This document shows, one piece after another, positions 9,118 to 19,511 of a stretch of 64,000 nt of DNA. The DNA comes from Polluticaenibacter yanchengensis (GTDB lineage Bacteria > Bacteroidota > Bacteroidia > Chitinophagales > Chitinophagaceae), in the NCBI GenBank assembly GCA_027854065.1, contig JAQGEF010000005.1, positions 124,001 to 188,000 on the forward strand, in the 5' to 3' direction. The notes under the pieces were generated by a model. The model worked only from the letters and a program-made list of their open reading frames with translations. It did not search any database and had not been told where the DNA came from. The position numbers were made by a program, and so were the translations under genes. Every line of letters starts with the position of its first letter. Position 1 is the first letter of the stretch.

Positions 9118-10863
9118 ATGGAAAAGATTGATAATCAGCATAAGGGGAATAAAAATAAATGGCTTTACAGCATTTTAATGGTCGCGGCAATGATCGTGAT
9201 CATTTTACTGACCAATTTTTTACCGGGTAGACTGGACCTGACCAGTGAAGGCCGTTATACTATTACGCAGCCTTCGAAAACCCTGTTATCAAGGATCGAT
9301 GAGCAGATGCAGATCACCGTTTTGCTGGAGGGTGAAAAACTACCTTCGGGCTTCAAGAAACTGCAACAGGCTACGCGTGTTTTTCTGGATAATTGCCGCA
9401 ATTACAGTAAGCAGAAAATCGTTTACAGCTTTGTGACGCCGGAAGAATTTTTAGCCAATAAGGAACGTTTTCCAATAGATGATACCGCAAAAATAGAATG
9501 GCTGAAATCTACTTCCATCAGCCAGTATGAAGTGGATAAATCGGGCTCTCGTTCTACATCTATTAACCCGGTTGCTTTAATTGCCTATAAGGGTGAATAT
9601 GCTACGGTGAATTTAATGGATGGCCAGCCCAATAAGGGATTTACCAATCCGAATGAATCCGTCATGCAATATGAAACGATCAATGTGGCAGAGGCACAGA
9701 TGGAGTTTAATTTTGTATCGGCAATCAATGCGCTTGTGAACCCCCAGCCAAAATCGGTCGCTTATCTTTTAGGTAATGGGGAGCCAACCGGCCCGGAAAC
9801 TTTCGATTTGAGCCAAACGATAAAGGCCAGGTTTCCTTTTTTCGTTTTGAATATAGACAATCATCCATTTATTAGTGATAGTATTGATGTTTTGCTGATT
9901 GTAAAGCCAACGATCCCATTTACACAGGCGCAAAAACTGAAACTTGATCAATATATTGTAAAAGGTGGAAAGGTATTATTTTTATTAGACCAGTTGAATG
10001 GTGGTATGGATACGCTGCGGGCCAATGGCAAGGAGGTCACCATTTACAGCAGGGGCCTGAACCTGGATGATCTGTTGTTTAAGTATGGCGCGCGTATTAA
10101 TAATGACCTGGTAGAGGATAAGCAAAGTGATATGTTGCCACAGACCGTTGGGATGATCGGGGACCAACCCCAGATCCAATTATTGCCCTGGCCTTATTTT
10201 CCATTATTATATAGTCAAAGTAACCATCCGATCGCCAAAAACCTGGACGCAGTAATCATGCAGTTCCCGAACAGCGTTGATACGGTTGCTGCACCGGACA
10301 TTACGAAAAATATTTTATTAACCACGGGTAATACGGCTAAAAAGACCGGTGCACCAACGCTGGTGACAGTGGAGGTTTTGAAAAATCTGCAAAATGCTTC
10401 ATATTATAAAGAGGCTAATATTCCATTAGCTGTATTATTGGAGGGCCACTTTAAAAGTTTGTATGCGAACCGTATAGGAAAGTCTGTTACCGATAGTATG
10501 GCAGCCATGGGCACTCCATTTGTCGCTCAGTCCGATAAAGCCGGGAAGATTCTGGTGACCGGTGATGCTGATTGGGTATTGAATGCACTCACTAAAAACG
10601 GCCCATTGGAAATGGGACAAAATCCATATACGCAATATGTATTTGCCAATAAAAACTTCCTTCAAAATACGTTGGCATATTTTACTGATGAATCTGGAAT
10701 TATGGCCAGCAGGAGTAAAAATTTTACCCTGAGGATGCTGGATCCCAAAAAGCTGGAGGCCAGTAAAACAGGCTGGCAATGGTTAAATATTGGCTTGCCA
10801 TTGGTAGTGTTATTAATTGGCGGAGCTATTTTCCAGTATTTGCGTGTTCGTCGTTACAGATAA
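9118..10863 (+). CDS. gldG: Gliding-motility ABC transporter auxiliary protein GldG
   Basis: 581 residues. One membrane helix near residues 16-36 (SILMVAAMIVIILLTNFL) is followed by LTSEGRYTITQPSKTLL, typical of the ABC-transporter auxiliary domain. There is a large extracytoplasmic domain and a C-terminal helix (LNIGLPLVVLLIGGAIF) ending in basic residues. GldG anchors in the inner membrane and works with GldF. It shares an operon with gldF and is closed by a strong terminator. Confidence 0.92.
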   Translation: MEKIDNQHKGNKNKWLYSILMVAAMIVIILLTNFLPGRLDLTSEGRYTITQPSKTLLSRIDEQMQITVLLEGEKLPSGFKKLQQATRVFLDNCRNYSKQKIVYSFVTPEEFLANKERFPIDDTAKIEWLKSTSISQYEVDKSGSRSTSINPVALIAYKGEYATVNLMDGQPNKGFTNPNESVMQYETINVAEAQMEFNFVSAINALVNPQPKSVAYLLGNGEPTGPETFDLSQTIKARFPFFVLNIDNHPFISDSIDVLLIVKPTIPFTQAQKLKLDQYIVKGGKVLFLLDQLNGGMDTLRANGKEVTIYSRGLNLDDLLFKYGARINNDLVEDKQSDMLPQTVGMIGDQPQIQLLPWPYFPLLYSQSNHPIAKNLDAVIMQFPNSVDTVAAPDITKNILLTTGNTAKKTGAPTLVTVEVLKNLQNASYYKEANIPLAVLLEGHFKSLYANRIGKSVTDSMAAMGTPFVAQSDKAGKILVTGDADWVLNALTKNGPLEMGQNPYTQYVFANKNFLQNTLAYFTDESGIMASRSKNFTLRMLDPKKLEASKTGWQWLNIGLPLVVLLIGGAIFQYLRVRRYR

Positions 10864-10886
10864 CATTAACTGCTTCTATAGTCTTG

Positions 10887-10930
10887 TAAAAAAGGTTGGC
10901 TGAATAAAAATTGTTCAGCCAACCTTTTTA
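10887..10930 (+). terminator. Strong terminator after gldG
   Basis: AGGTTGGCTGAA and TTCAGCCAACCT form a perfect 12-bp stem with an A/T-rich loop and flanking A and T runs. It could work in both directions. Confidence 0.9.
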
Positions 10931-11024
10931 GTGTGCTTTACCAATGCCTGTTTATTTCGCTGATTCATATTTTGAAAAAGCTTAGCTAAATATTTAGCTG
11001 GTTACATTGTTAAGCAATATTTTA

Positions 11025-11420
11025 TCAGAAGCTATGCGAGGTATTCGCTACCGGTATTAAGCCCGTTCCTTCATTTGTTTTTACGGTGTCTCCATTTACA
11101 ACTATTGATACTTTTAAAGTACCGTCCACTGTATTTGTACTTTGTCCCGAGGCACTTAAACCGATGGTTTTATTTTGCGTGGTATTAAAATCAAATGCCG
11201 GTAAAATAAATTCGGTTTCATTCGGAAAGGTGGATACCACTACAGGGTCCATATTAGCATTGATATATGTAACATTTGTTAGCTTAACATTACTTGATGT
11301 TCTTACTACATAGGATACTTTTCTAATGTCATCTTTATCATCTTTTTTACATGCTGTAAAACTTACTGCTGTGGCTAATAATAGTGCTAAGGCTGGCATT
11401 GATTTTTTTACTAAATTCAT
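11025..11420 (-). CDS. Small predicted lipoprotein
   Basis: 131 residues. The signal peptide MNLVKKSMPALALLLATAV ends in a lipobox-like SFTAC, then KKDDKDD, the charged start usual for surface or periplasmic Bacteroidota lipoproteins. The mature part is short and beta-rich, with no family I recognise. It converges on gldG across the bidirectional terminator. The 544 bases upstream (11421-11964) hold no intact gene. Confidence 0.7.
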   Translation of the reverse strand: MNLVKKSMPALALLLATAVSFTACKKDDKDDIRKVSYVVRTSSNVKLTNVTYINANMDPVVVSTFPNETEFILPAFDFNTTQNKTIGLSASGQSTNTVDGTLKVSIVVNGDTVKTNEGTGLIPVANTSHSF

Positions 11421-11765
11421 AATATTAAGTTTTAAATGTGTCGGTTTTACTTTTGTTAGAACATTCGAATGTTTGACCCTTTGCCCTCATGTTTCCAAAA
11501 CCTTACCAAAAATGTATTTCAAAACCTTTATGATTGTATTTTAACTTATGTGCACTGATACTAATGTTTTATGATGATGACTTTTAAAAGTTTAGAATTT
11601 TGGATTTGTCTAAATGTTAAGAAAATTTATAAATATTGAATATTTTCTAATATTATGGGGATGATTTTAAATTTTAAGCCGGTAATTTCATATACTGCAA
11701 CAGTAAGACCGGCAGTTTTTTAATGATGTATAAAGGCAGGGCAGGGCCTTATATTTCATCTGTTT

Positions 11766-11858
11766 CTATTCGTTCAACAGAAATTCATTAAAGCTCCTAA
11801 AATTGCGTCCCGGTGTGGATCCGCTAAAATACCAGCTAGCAGGTCCTGGGTTTTGACT
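11766..11858 (-). pseudogene. Possible 3' remnant of a gene
   Basis: Read on the - strand, about 30 codons are open to a TAG at 11766-11768. They spell a natural-looking carboxy end (PASWYFSGSTPGRNFRSFN...LLNE). No start codon or upstream continuation exists. This is a weak call, the only structured signal in the 11421-11970 gap. Confidence 0.2.
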
Positions 11859-11970
11859 TTATTTTTTATATTTGTTGATACATGAGGTTAAAATATATTT
11901 TACTGATCATGTTTTTTTGAATAATACCCCTTAAACATAGCGTGTACGACCGCTAAAAATACAATTGTTT

Positions 11971-13596
11971 ATGAAAACTATAAAGTTGTATGATGTACAT
12001 GGTCATAGTGCAATTGAGAAATACCCTACCTTAATGACCCCTGACAATCATTTTTTTTACTGGGACTCTAAAGCATTTACCTATAACAGCCTTGGTGATG
12101 TGGTATTCTGGGTAAACAGGGCGGAAAAAGAAGCATTGTACACAATTATTGATTCAGTGAATATTCAGCCAACCTTCCGTAACGGGAAAAACCTCATAAA
12201 AGATAACGGGTATCATGTTTCTGCCAAAGCCACAGACGCAGAACGTTATAGTAAGTTTTACCGGTTTAAAATTATTGAGAAAGCATCGATACCCGGGGAT
12301 TGGAATTACTTAACTTCCGGTACCTTCAACAGCCGGAATATGAGCATCATACTATACCGGCCCAAAATAAATGATACCGGTAAAAGAATTGAAAAAATAA
12401 ACGACCTCAAATCATTGTTCCATCATAACGAAGCAGTTACTCATGTATTAAATGAAGCGATGACTGCTCTTGAAGGCAAGGAGTCACCTGGAAAAGCATT
12501 AAACGTTACACCTCCGGTCATCACTATGCGTCCTTCAAATATACTCACTGCAATCAAGACCAAACCGTTTATCCTGCTAGCCGGCATATCAGGTACCGGT
12601 AAATCCAGGCTGGTAAGAACTTTAGCGTTCAAAACCTGTAGTCATCCGGAGCTCCGGGGAGATCCTAAAAAGCCAGGTAATTTTGAACTGATCCCTGTAC
12701 GGCCTAACTGGCATGACTCTTCAGAATTAATAGGCTATATCAGTCGCATCAACGGCGAAAAATATGTGACCACTACATTCCTGCAATTTATAGCCAAAGC
12801 ATGGCGGTATCCGAAAGTACCATTCTTTCTTTGCCTGGATGAAATGAACCTCGCTCCCCCAGAACAGTATTTTGCCGAATATTTAAGCGTGCTCGAAACA
12901 AGACAGAAGCAGGGTGACCATATTGTTTCAGATTATATCATTTCCAGGACGGGTTTTGAGAACGAAGCACTTTACCGGCAACTATTGAATGATCTGGCAT
13001 TGAACGGTGACCTGTTTTCTGAAGGAATCAGCATACCACCCAACCTCGTAGTCATGGGCACGGTAAACATTGATGAAACAGCATACGCTTTCAGCCGTAA
13101 AATCCTGGACCGTGCCATGACCATAGAAATGGACCATATAGATTTAAATGAAGGACTGGATAAAAACCGGGAAGATTGGGGATACCCAAAGAAAGGTTTT
13201 ATTCCTCAGAAAGAGGTTGCAGGTGAGTACACTTCCGGTGCTCAAGTAGTAGCAGCTACATTCGCAGCTTATGCCTTAGTTATCCGGTTTTTGCAACATA
13301 TTAATCAGGCGCTGGATGGCACCCCGTTTAAAATAGCTTACCGCGTGCGGGACGAATTCCTCATCTATTGTTACCACGCGTCGCAAAGCGCGAAAAATAC
13401 CGGTTGGCTGACGCCGGCACTGGATCAAATGACGATGATGAAGATTCTTCCCCGGATAGAAGGCGATGAAAGCAAAACAGCAGATGCTATAGATAAATTG
13501 CTGCCAGTATTAACCAGCCATCCCCAATCGCATCGAAAATTATTGGAAATGAAAAACAGGTTACAACAGTTTGGTTACACTTCCTTCTGGCCATAA
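11971..13596 (+). CDS. McrB-like AAA+ NTPase of a two-gene restriction module
   Basis: 541 residues from ATG at 11971 (an in-frame TTG two codons earlier is less likely). The N-terminal ~180 residues are not recognised and may recognise DNA. Walker A is G205-ISGTGKS, Walker B lies in FFLCLDEMNLAPPEQYF, and MGTVNIDETAYAFSRKILDRA is the sensor block typical of McrB-family GTPases rather than general AAA+ proteins. McrB translocates DNA with GTP and activates a nuclease partner against modified DNA. The stop codon overlaps the next start by one base (TAATG), so translation is coupled to the predicted nuclease. Confidence 0.85.
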   Translation: MKTIKLYDVHGHSAIEKYPTLMTPDNHFFYWDSKAFTYNSLGDVVFWVNRAEKEALYTIIDSVNIQPTFRNGKNLIKDNGYHVSAKATDAERYSKFYRFKIIEKASIPGDWNYLTSGTFNSRNMSIILYRPKINDTGKRIEKINDLKSLFHHNEAVTHVLNEAMTALEGKESPGKALNVTPPVITMRPSNILTAIKTKPFILLAGISGTGKSRLVRTLAFKTCSHPELRGDPKKPGNFELIPVRPNWHDSSELIGYISRINGEKYVTTTFLQFIAKAWRYPKVPFFLCLDEMNLAPPEQYFAEYLSVLETRQKQGDHIVSDYIISRTGFENEALYRQLLNDLALNGDLFSEGISIPPNLVVMGTVNIDETAYAFSRKILDRAMTIEMDHIDLNEGLDKNREDWGYPKKGFIPQKEVAGEYTSGAQVVAATFAAYALVIRFLQHINQALDGTPFKIAYRVRDEFLIYCYHASQSAKNTGWLTPALDQMTMMKILPRIEGDESKTADAIDKLLPVLTSHPQSHRKLLEMKNRLQQFGYTSFWP

Positions 13597-15815
13597 TGAC
13601 AATCATCAAAGTAGAACATATCGATTTTGAACTGGCAATCGAGTGCAATAACCTGGAACCTGTGTTTAATAAAGCCAGGAACCGGCAAAGTGAGTTTGCC
13701 ACAGCCACCACATATTCTATTACTGAGGGTAGCCTTTCTGTGCATTGTTTCGGGCAGCAATGCCTGGTGCCCTTGCCGGCAGGCAATCACCATCCCCTCG
13801 TATTTGAAAATAAAGAATACTTTGTCAGCATCACATTCAGGCATCCTGAAGTGATTGAAGCCCCCTATATATATTCAAGACTAAAACAAGTTGCAGACAG
13901 GTTCTTCTACCGTCAGGAGTTAGGTTTTCTGGCCGGTAATGTCAACTTTGGCAATGACCTGGGTCAAAGCGTGCTCATCCTCAGATACACTAAAGGCGGG
14001 GAGCCGCAGGAGTTCCGGTTCCATTTCGAAGTGTTTCCGACAAAGCTTAACTATCGCAGTGATTACAAAAAGATCGTTACCGATATCCAAAATGAATACC
14101 CATACCTGGTACTCGACTATCTCAGGAAGACCTACAGCTCCTTTAAAACAGGCAATATCGGCAATACACACCTTATCTGGTGGCAGATATTCGGCGGGCT
14201 TTACAACGATTTTATCCGGGCATCAAGGTATATACTAAACAAGCCACATGGCCGCATGATAGAAACAACAGATCATATAAAGGCAGAAAAGATCAGGATC
14301 TGGGATACAGCCATTGAAGAAGCCTATGCACAATACAAATACCAGCCCCATAAAAATTATCGTTCTACACACAAAGAACTCAATACCGATACCGTTGAAA
14401 ACAGGTTTCTCAAATTTGCCGTTTTTCAAACCTGTCAGCGGTATAAAAATGTCCGCTCCTTTATCCAAACCCATTATGCCGGTGCACTTACAGCCGCCTT
14501 TTTACAGGAGATTCAGAATCTCGGGCAGCAATTAGAGCAGATGGTCGCCCATCCATTTTTCAAAACAATAGGTAAGTTTAAGGCAATAAAACAGGAGTCG
14601 CTCGTATTGCAAAAAGCCACAGGGTACAGCGCCATCTACAAATGCTGGATCATGCTCAACAGCGGCCTGCAGTTTTTGGAAGGCATCCAGGAAATAGAAC
14701 TCAAAAATATGGCCGAACTGTACCAGCTATGGTGCTTTATCGAGATCAAAAATGTGTTGCAAAAACTCCTGGGCAAAACAAGTCCTGATGATTTAGAGCT
14801 TTCGATCATTCAGCCGGATGACTTTGTTTTTGCCATTGCCCGCGGTGTCAGGTCCAGGGTATCTTTCCGCCTGGCAAACGGCACTCTTATTGACCTTTAC
14901 CATGACCTTTCTTACGATACCTTGCCTGACTTGCCGGTAAAGTCTTATACTATAAAACAGCGACCGGATATTGTCCTCAATATTACCAAAAATGACCTGA
15001 AAGAAAATTATGTATTAACTTATTTATTTGATGCCAAATATCAACTGTCATCGGATGATAAAGAAGGGCTCCCTGATCTGCCAACCGAAGCATCCATTAA
15101 CCAGATGCACCGTTACCGGGATGCCATTTACTTTGTCAACAAGGATAAAAACAAACCTGAAAAAGAAATCATTGGTGCTTATGTCCTCTTTCCGGGTGCC
15201 GGCAATATACAAGCCATCCAACAGTCCTATTTTTATCAATCCATCAGCGCTGTTAATATCGGCGCTTTGCCATTGCGGCCCAACGATTATATCAATCGCA
15301 CGCTGCTGGAAAACCATTTAAAAACCATCATCGGGCTGGACACCGATGTGGTATTAGATCATGTGAGCACACAAAAAGGCAGCGTTTACGAATGGCACAA
15401 TCCATATGTCCTTATTGGCATTGTACCTTCTCTCCGTCATGCCCACTGTTTTCAAGGCAGCGATTCCCCGTTTTATTACTCCGGCCCAAGCAAGCCCTCC
15501 CGTTTTGGCTTTAATCAATTGAAGTATTTTGCGCCCTATATCCAGGGAAAAGGAATAAAGGAATACTACGAAATACTTTCTTATGATATTATTCCAAGAA
15601 ACCAGATTCTCAACGCTCCCGAAGCAAAACCCGGTGACCATTCCGAACGATTGGTCATATGGCTGGGTCAGAAAAAAGTAATAGGAGAGGGCAACTATCT
15701 CAAAATTAACGCATCAGTACGGACGCCGTATCATTACACCGATCTTAAAAATATCAGAACACCCCAGGGCAATATCATCCGGGTAATCAAAGAACCAGGT
15801 ACAGGTGTTAAATAA
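13596..15815 (+). CDS. DUF2357-type McrC-like nuclease partner
   Basis: 739 residues. The centre is rich in the aromatic/helical pattern of DUF2357 proteins (ENRFLKFAVFQTCQRYK, ELYQLWCFIEIKNVL). A PD-(D/E)xK core follows: D458 in RPDIVLNI and D479-A-K481 in YLFDAKYQL. This fits an endonuclease activated by the upstream AAA+ protein. The C-terminal ~220 residues form an extra domain absent from E. coli McrC. The gene is followed at once by dispersed repeat R2. Base composition resembles the core genes more than the AT-rich cassettes downstream. Confidence 0.75.
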   Translation: MTIIKVEHIDFELAIECNNLEPVFNKARNRQSEFATATTYSITEGSLSVHCFGQQCLVPLPAGNHHPLVFENKEYFVSITFRHPEVIEAPYIYSRLKQVADRFFYRQELGFLAGNVNFGNDLGQSVLILRYTKGGEPQEFRFHFEVFPTKLNYRSDYKKIVTDIQNEYPYLVLDYLRKTYSSFKTGNIGNTHLIWWQIFGGLYNDFIRASRYILNKPHGRMIETTDHIKAEKIRIWDTAIEEAYAQYKYQPHKNYRSTHKELNTDTVENRFLKFAVFQTCQRYKNVRSFIQTHYAGALTAAFLQEIQNLGQQLEQMVAHPFFKTIGKFKAIKQESLVLQKATGYSAIYKCWIMLNSGLQFLEGIQEIELKNMAELYQLWCFIEIKNVLQKLLGKTSPDDLELSIIQPDDFVFAIARGVRSRVSFRLANGTLIDLYHDLSYDTLPDLPVKSYTIKQRPDIVLNITKNDLKENYVLTYLFDAKYQLSSDDKEGLPDLPTEASINQMHRYRDAIYFVNKDKNKPEKEIIGAYVLFPGAGNIQAIQQSYFYQSISAVNIGALPLRPNDYINRTLLENHLKTIIGLDTDVVLDHVSTQKGSVYEWHNPYVLIGIVPSLRHAHCFQGSDSPFYYSGPSKPSRFGFNQLKYFAPYIQGKGIKEYYEILSYDIIPRNQILNAPEAKPGDHSERLVIWLGQKKVIGEGNYLKINASVRTPYHYTDLKNIRTPQGNIIRVIKEPGTGVK

Positions 15816-15820
15816 ATCTG

Positions 15821-15999
15821 GATACATAGCCAGGTGTTTAATCCAGGACACCGGTAAAAATGTAATGGAGAATAAAATATTTTGGGGCTATCATCTGCAG
15901 ATCACATCTCAGCTTCAGTTCCGGCTACTCCGGGCTCGCTTAACGCTCGGTGCTAAGGCACCAGCCGCTCAGGCGGCTGCCCTGCGTATCCGGCAGCCC
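15821..15999 (+). repeat. Dispersed repeat R2, copy 1, left of the cassette array
   Basis: About 180 bp that is a diverged direct copy of 39741-39921. Shared blocks are TTTGGGGCTATCATCTGCA, CTCCGGGCTCGCT, CACCAGCCGCTCAGGCGGCT and GCCCTGCGTATCCGGCAGCC. It contains a GC-rich hairpin (AGCCGCTCAGGCGGCT). It begins 5 bases after the stop of the nuclease gene. Confidence 0.8.
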
Positions 16000-16142
16000 A
16001 TCATCATAGGGAATACTATATAATTTTTATTCAATAAGTCTGCAACCAGTCGAAATCGTTCTATATATCTTTTTAGAGCCGGTTGATTAATAGGTGCAAT
16101 ATCCAAAAATGCAGATTTTCCATAATGATTGGGTTCATACAT
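15969..16142 (-). CDS. Doubtful 57-residue ORF running into repeat R2
   Basis: ATG at 16142 opens MYEPNHYGKSAFLDIAPI and continues through KRYIERFRLVADLLNKNYI, which looks protein-like, then ends inside repeat R2 with an Arg/Ala tail. It may be a gene whose 3' end was replaced by the repeat. No family recognised. The rest of 16000-16298 is plain AT-rich sequence. Confidence 0.25.
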   Translation of the reverse strand: MYEPNHYGKSAFLDIAPINQPALKRYIERFRLVADLLNKNYIVFPMMMGCRIRRAAA

Positions 16143-16387
16143 TCGTATTTTGTATGGTCATTAATTCTAAATATACAAGAAAAAGCTTAATGACAATACA
16201 AAAAGCGTAATCAGAATACCTTCTTAAAACACTGAATATAAACTTGTATTATTTTTTACATTTTATTTATTTGTTTAAAAACTTGTGTATATTTGAGAGT
16301 TAGCGGAAATCCTAGTAAGACCAATAGCAATAAAGACAATTTTAATCTCCTCCCAATATTTAAATAGCCTAAGAGAAAGAATTATTA

Positions 16388-19300
16388 ATGAGTAAAGTAA
16401 TAAACATAGAAAGCGTAAAAGATACTATTCTCTATAAGGAGTTATTAAAAAGAAATAATGTACACACTAAAGCATTTGTCGGAAATATTGTTTCACTTTG
16501 TGAAGAAGCATCTGATAGAGCAAAGCAAATTCCACAATTCTTTTCCGAATACACTCTACACGATAAAACACACTTTTTGCGAGTTGCAGAGCTGATGTCT
16601 TATGTATTGGGTGATACATTAAAAGAGCTAAATGATATTGAAATTGGTTTGCTAATCCTGTCAGCGTTTTATCATGACCAAGGAATGTTGATTGAAGAAA
16701 AGGAATACAATTCTTTAGACAGTAATGATTTTTTTTTATTATTCCGTGACAACTGGATTATTGACCATGCAAATTATTCTGAAATAAGGAAACAACTTGA
16801 ATTATCTTTTATTTCCTCTGAAGAAAGAGAACGATTAACAAAACTAATTTCCGAATTAGATTATGCATTACTAACAGATTTTTTAAGAGAAAGTCACGGT
16901 CAGCGTTCACACGATTATGTTCTTTCAACTTTTACTAATGAAAGAATTTTATCAGTTGCTGGTTCCAATATTTCAAACCAACTTGCTAAAATTTGTATAT
17001 CTCATGTTAAATCAATTGAATGGATTTCAAGAGATAGTGGTCTTCAATATGATGAAAATATTGGAACATATAAAGTCAATACGATTTTCCTTTCACTTGT
17101 TCTCAGATTGGCAGATATTTTAGATTTTGATTCTGACAGAACTCCTGATGTTTTATTCAAATCAATACACTTTACAAGTCCTGTAAGCATTAGTGAGTGG
17201 CAAAAACATCGTGATGTAAAAGGTTGGGAAATATCAAGAGAATTAATTCGCTTCACTATGTATTTTGAACATCCTGTTTACGAAAAAACTGCTCATGCTT
17301 TTTTAGACTGGATTGACAGCGAGTTAAATTATTGCCATGCTTTAATTAGAAAATTCCCGTCAAATGCAAGCAATTATAAGCTTGAAGTTGCAGAGAAAGT
17401 GGATAGAACACGTTTAGGCCCTAAAGCAAATTCATACTTATTCCATGATTTAGAGTTTACACTTTCAAGAGATGAAATTGTAAAACTATTAATGACAGAT
17501 AAACTCTATAAAAACACATCACTTTTCATCAGAGAACTACTTCAAAATTCATTGGATGCTTTGCGATTGAGAAAAGCAATTCATTTAAAAGATGGATTTG
17601 AATGGAAGTTAGGAAAAATAAAATTTCGCCAATTCATTGACTCAAATGGACAACAGGTTGTCGAATGCAAAGACAATGGTTGCGGAATGGATGAAGAAAT
17701 TGTTTCAAAGTTTCTTGGTAAAGTAGGCAGAAGCTATTACCGTTCTCCCGAATTTGAAAGACAAAGAAACCAACTAAAAGAAAAAGGCGTTGACTTTGAA
17801 CCATGTTCGCAATTTGGAATTGGTTTCATGTCCTGCTTTATGGTGGGTGATAGAATCCAAATATTCACGCGGAGGGATAACGGTCAAGGAAGGGAAATAG
17901 GTAAGCCTTTAGTCATAGAGATAAATGGATTAGGTGGATTGATTGTAATTAAAGAAGGCAGTCTAAAACAAGAAGTTGGAACCACAGTAAGAATATTTAC
18001 CAGACACAAACCGATTTTCTTTGATACATGGTCTGATGATATTAGACTTTTAGTTACTCTTAAAGGTTATGCAATGGCAACTGAATTTCCAATAAATGCA
18101 GTTTGTGAAATTAAGGAAATCAAAGGAGAGGTTGATATCCCTACTGCAATTGACAAGAAGCAAACATTTCTAGAATCATTTGGCCTAACGAAAACAAAGA
18201 CCATAGAAGTTGATCTACAAGATGTCAATAAAAATCTATGGGGTTATTTAAGACAAACTTTCTTGATTGATGAAAAGGGTTTGCCTTGTATTGAAAATAG
18301 CGAAGCAAAATGGGAAACTCAAATTGATAACAAAACATGGAAAGACAAGGAAGAATTAAAGATGACAGTTCATCTGAAAGGCAACAATCAGAATCATGAG
18401 TATTCATTTCATCGTGGGCCAAATTCAGGCCATAGTATTTGCTTGGATGGTATTTTAGTCTGTGGGTATCCTGGTAGGTCAGAATACTCAAGAATGGAAA
18501 TGATGATGCTTGGACACATGACAGCTAGAGTTGCATCAGAGCATCCATTTACGCTTGATGTTAGAGGAAGTATAAAACCTGAACTCAATCCAGCCAGAGA
18601 ACCTCTTGACAAAGGAAGTATTTTCAATAACCCTGTTGGTTGGTCTCAACTCCAAAACTTTGTTAGTAGAGGAAGCGGTATATTATGGAAGCAAGTATTG
18701 AATCAAACAGAAAACGGACTTGAACCGGAAGTTTTTTGGAAGCTACTTGTAATTTACGATGGTTCACCATTTTACATAAATAGCAATTCCTTGTTGAAGG
18801 ATTTGTCTTTACCAATTGATGGCAAAAACTGGATTAAACTATCTTCCCTTGCTTCTTTTTCAGTGAATGATGAAACTATCACAGCAACTGATCGTTTAGG
18901 AAATAAACATTCCATTCATTTTCCAGACGAAATAGTAAGTTTGGGAAAAAACCATATCAACGGAATGGACTTCAAATACTGGGTTTCCAACTTATTGATA
19001 TGCTTGTCAAAACTTAACTCAAAGCCTGAGAGTGATTTGTTTTTATTTCGAACCTCTTTTGAAGCAAAAGAAATTCCAAGCGACAATTCTATTTCAAGAG
19101 AGATGTCAGCGGTTCGGTTTATTCCATTTGACATGCTTAACAATGATTATTTAACTACTAATCAATACACTAACGTTGCAAACTGCAATAATCCACTTGT
19201 AAAAATTGTTCTCAATAGTCGTTTTGCAAAAACAAAAAATGAGATTCAAGAATTTGCAGAGTCATTTGTATTTAATGTCTGTTATTTAATTCAAGAGTTA

Positions 19301-19501
19301 AGAAAGGAAAATAAACCTTTTACAACCAAAGTTGGACTTCGTTCTCTTAAATACACTTCAATACTTTTTCTAAATATGGATTGGTCTAAATATTCGGATA
19401 ATGTAAAACCACCATATAAAATTTATATTGACAAAAACACAAAATATGAAATAACGGAAGAAGATTTTAAAAATTGGGCGAGACAAAAACATGAGTTTTA
19501 A
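16388..19501 (+). CDS. HD-domain plus HSP90-like ATPase protein (predicted conflict/defence protein)
   Basis: 1037 residues, very large for a cassette gene. The N-terminal ~300 residues form an HD-type domain: H58-D59 in LHDKTHF, H96-D97 in FYHDQGM and a late LRLADILDFDSDRTP. From ~370 comes a GHKL/HSP90-type ATPase with Bergerat motifs: ELLQNSLDAL (N387), CKDNGCGMD and SQFGIGFMSCFM. The C-terminal ~500 residues are unassigned. HD-HSP90 fusions are known from comparative genomics as predicted conflict-system proteins, but I know of no settled biochemistry. This is the first cassette: GTTAGCGGA at 16299 pairs with TCCGCTAAC before the attC at 19512. Confidence 0.75.
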   Translation: MSKVINIESVKDTILYKELLKRNNVHTKAFVGNIVSLCEEASDRAKQIPQFFSEYTLHDKTHFLRVAELMSYVLGDTLKELNDIEIGLLILSAFYHDQGMLIEEKEYNSLDSNDFFLLFRDNWIIDHANYSEIRKQLELSFISSEERERLTKLISELDYALLTDFLRESHGQRSHDYVLSTFTNERILSVAGSNISNQLAKICISHVKSIEWISRDSGLQYDENIGTYKVNTIFLSLVLRLADILDFDSDRTPDVLFKSIHFTSPVSISEWQKHRDVKGWEISRELIRFTMYFEHPVYEKTAHAFLDWIDSELNYCHALIRKFPSNASNYKLEVAEKVDRTRLGPKANSYLFHDLEFTLSRDEIVKLLMTDKLYKNTSLFIRELLQNSLDALRLRKAIHLKDGFEWKLGKIKFRQFIDSNGQQVVECKDNGCGMDEEIVSKFLGKVGRSYYRSPEFERQRNQLKEKGVDFEPCSQFGIGFMSCFMVGDRIQIFTRRDNGQGREIGKPLVIEINGLGGLIVIKEGSLKQEVGTTVRIFTRHKPIFFDTWSDDIRLLVTLKGYAMATEFPINAVCEIKEIKGEVDIPTAIDKKQTFLESFGLTKTKTIEVDLQDVNKNLWGYLRQTFLIDEKGLPCIENSEAKWETQIDNKTWKDKEELKMTVHLKGNNQNHEYSFHRGPNSGHSICLDGILVCGYPGRSEYSRMEMMMLGHMTARVASEHPFTLDVRGSIKPELNPAREPLDKGSIFNNPVGWSQLQNFVSRGSGILWKQVLNQTENGLEPEVFWKLLVIYDGSPFYINSNSLLKDLSLPIDGKNWIKLSSLASFSVNDETITATDRLGNKHSIHFPDEIVSLGKNHINGMDFKYWVSNLLICLSKLNSKPESDLFLFRTSFEAKEIPSDNSISREMSAVRFIPFDMLNNDYLTTNQYTNVANCNNPLVKIVLNSRFAKTKNEIQEFAESFVFNVCYLIQELRKENKPFTTKVGLRSLKYTSILFLNMDWSKYSDNVKPPYKIYIDKNTKYEITEEDFKNWARQKHEF

Positions 19502-19511
19502 AAAATGGCAT

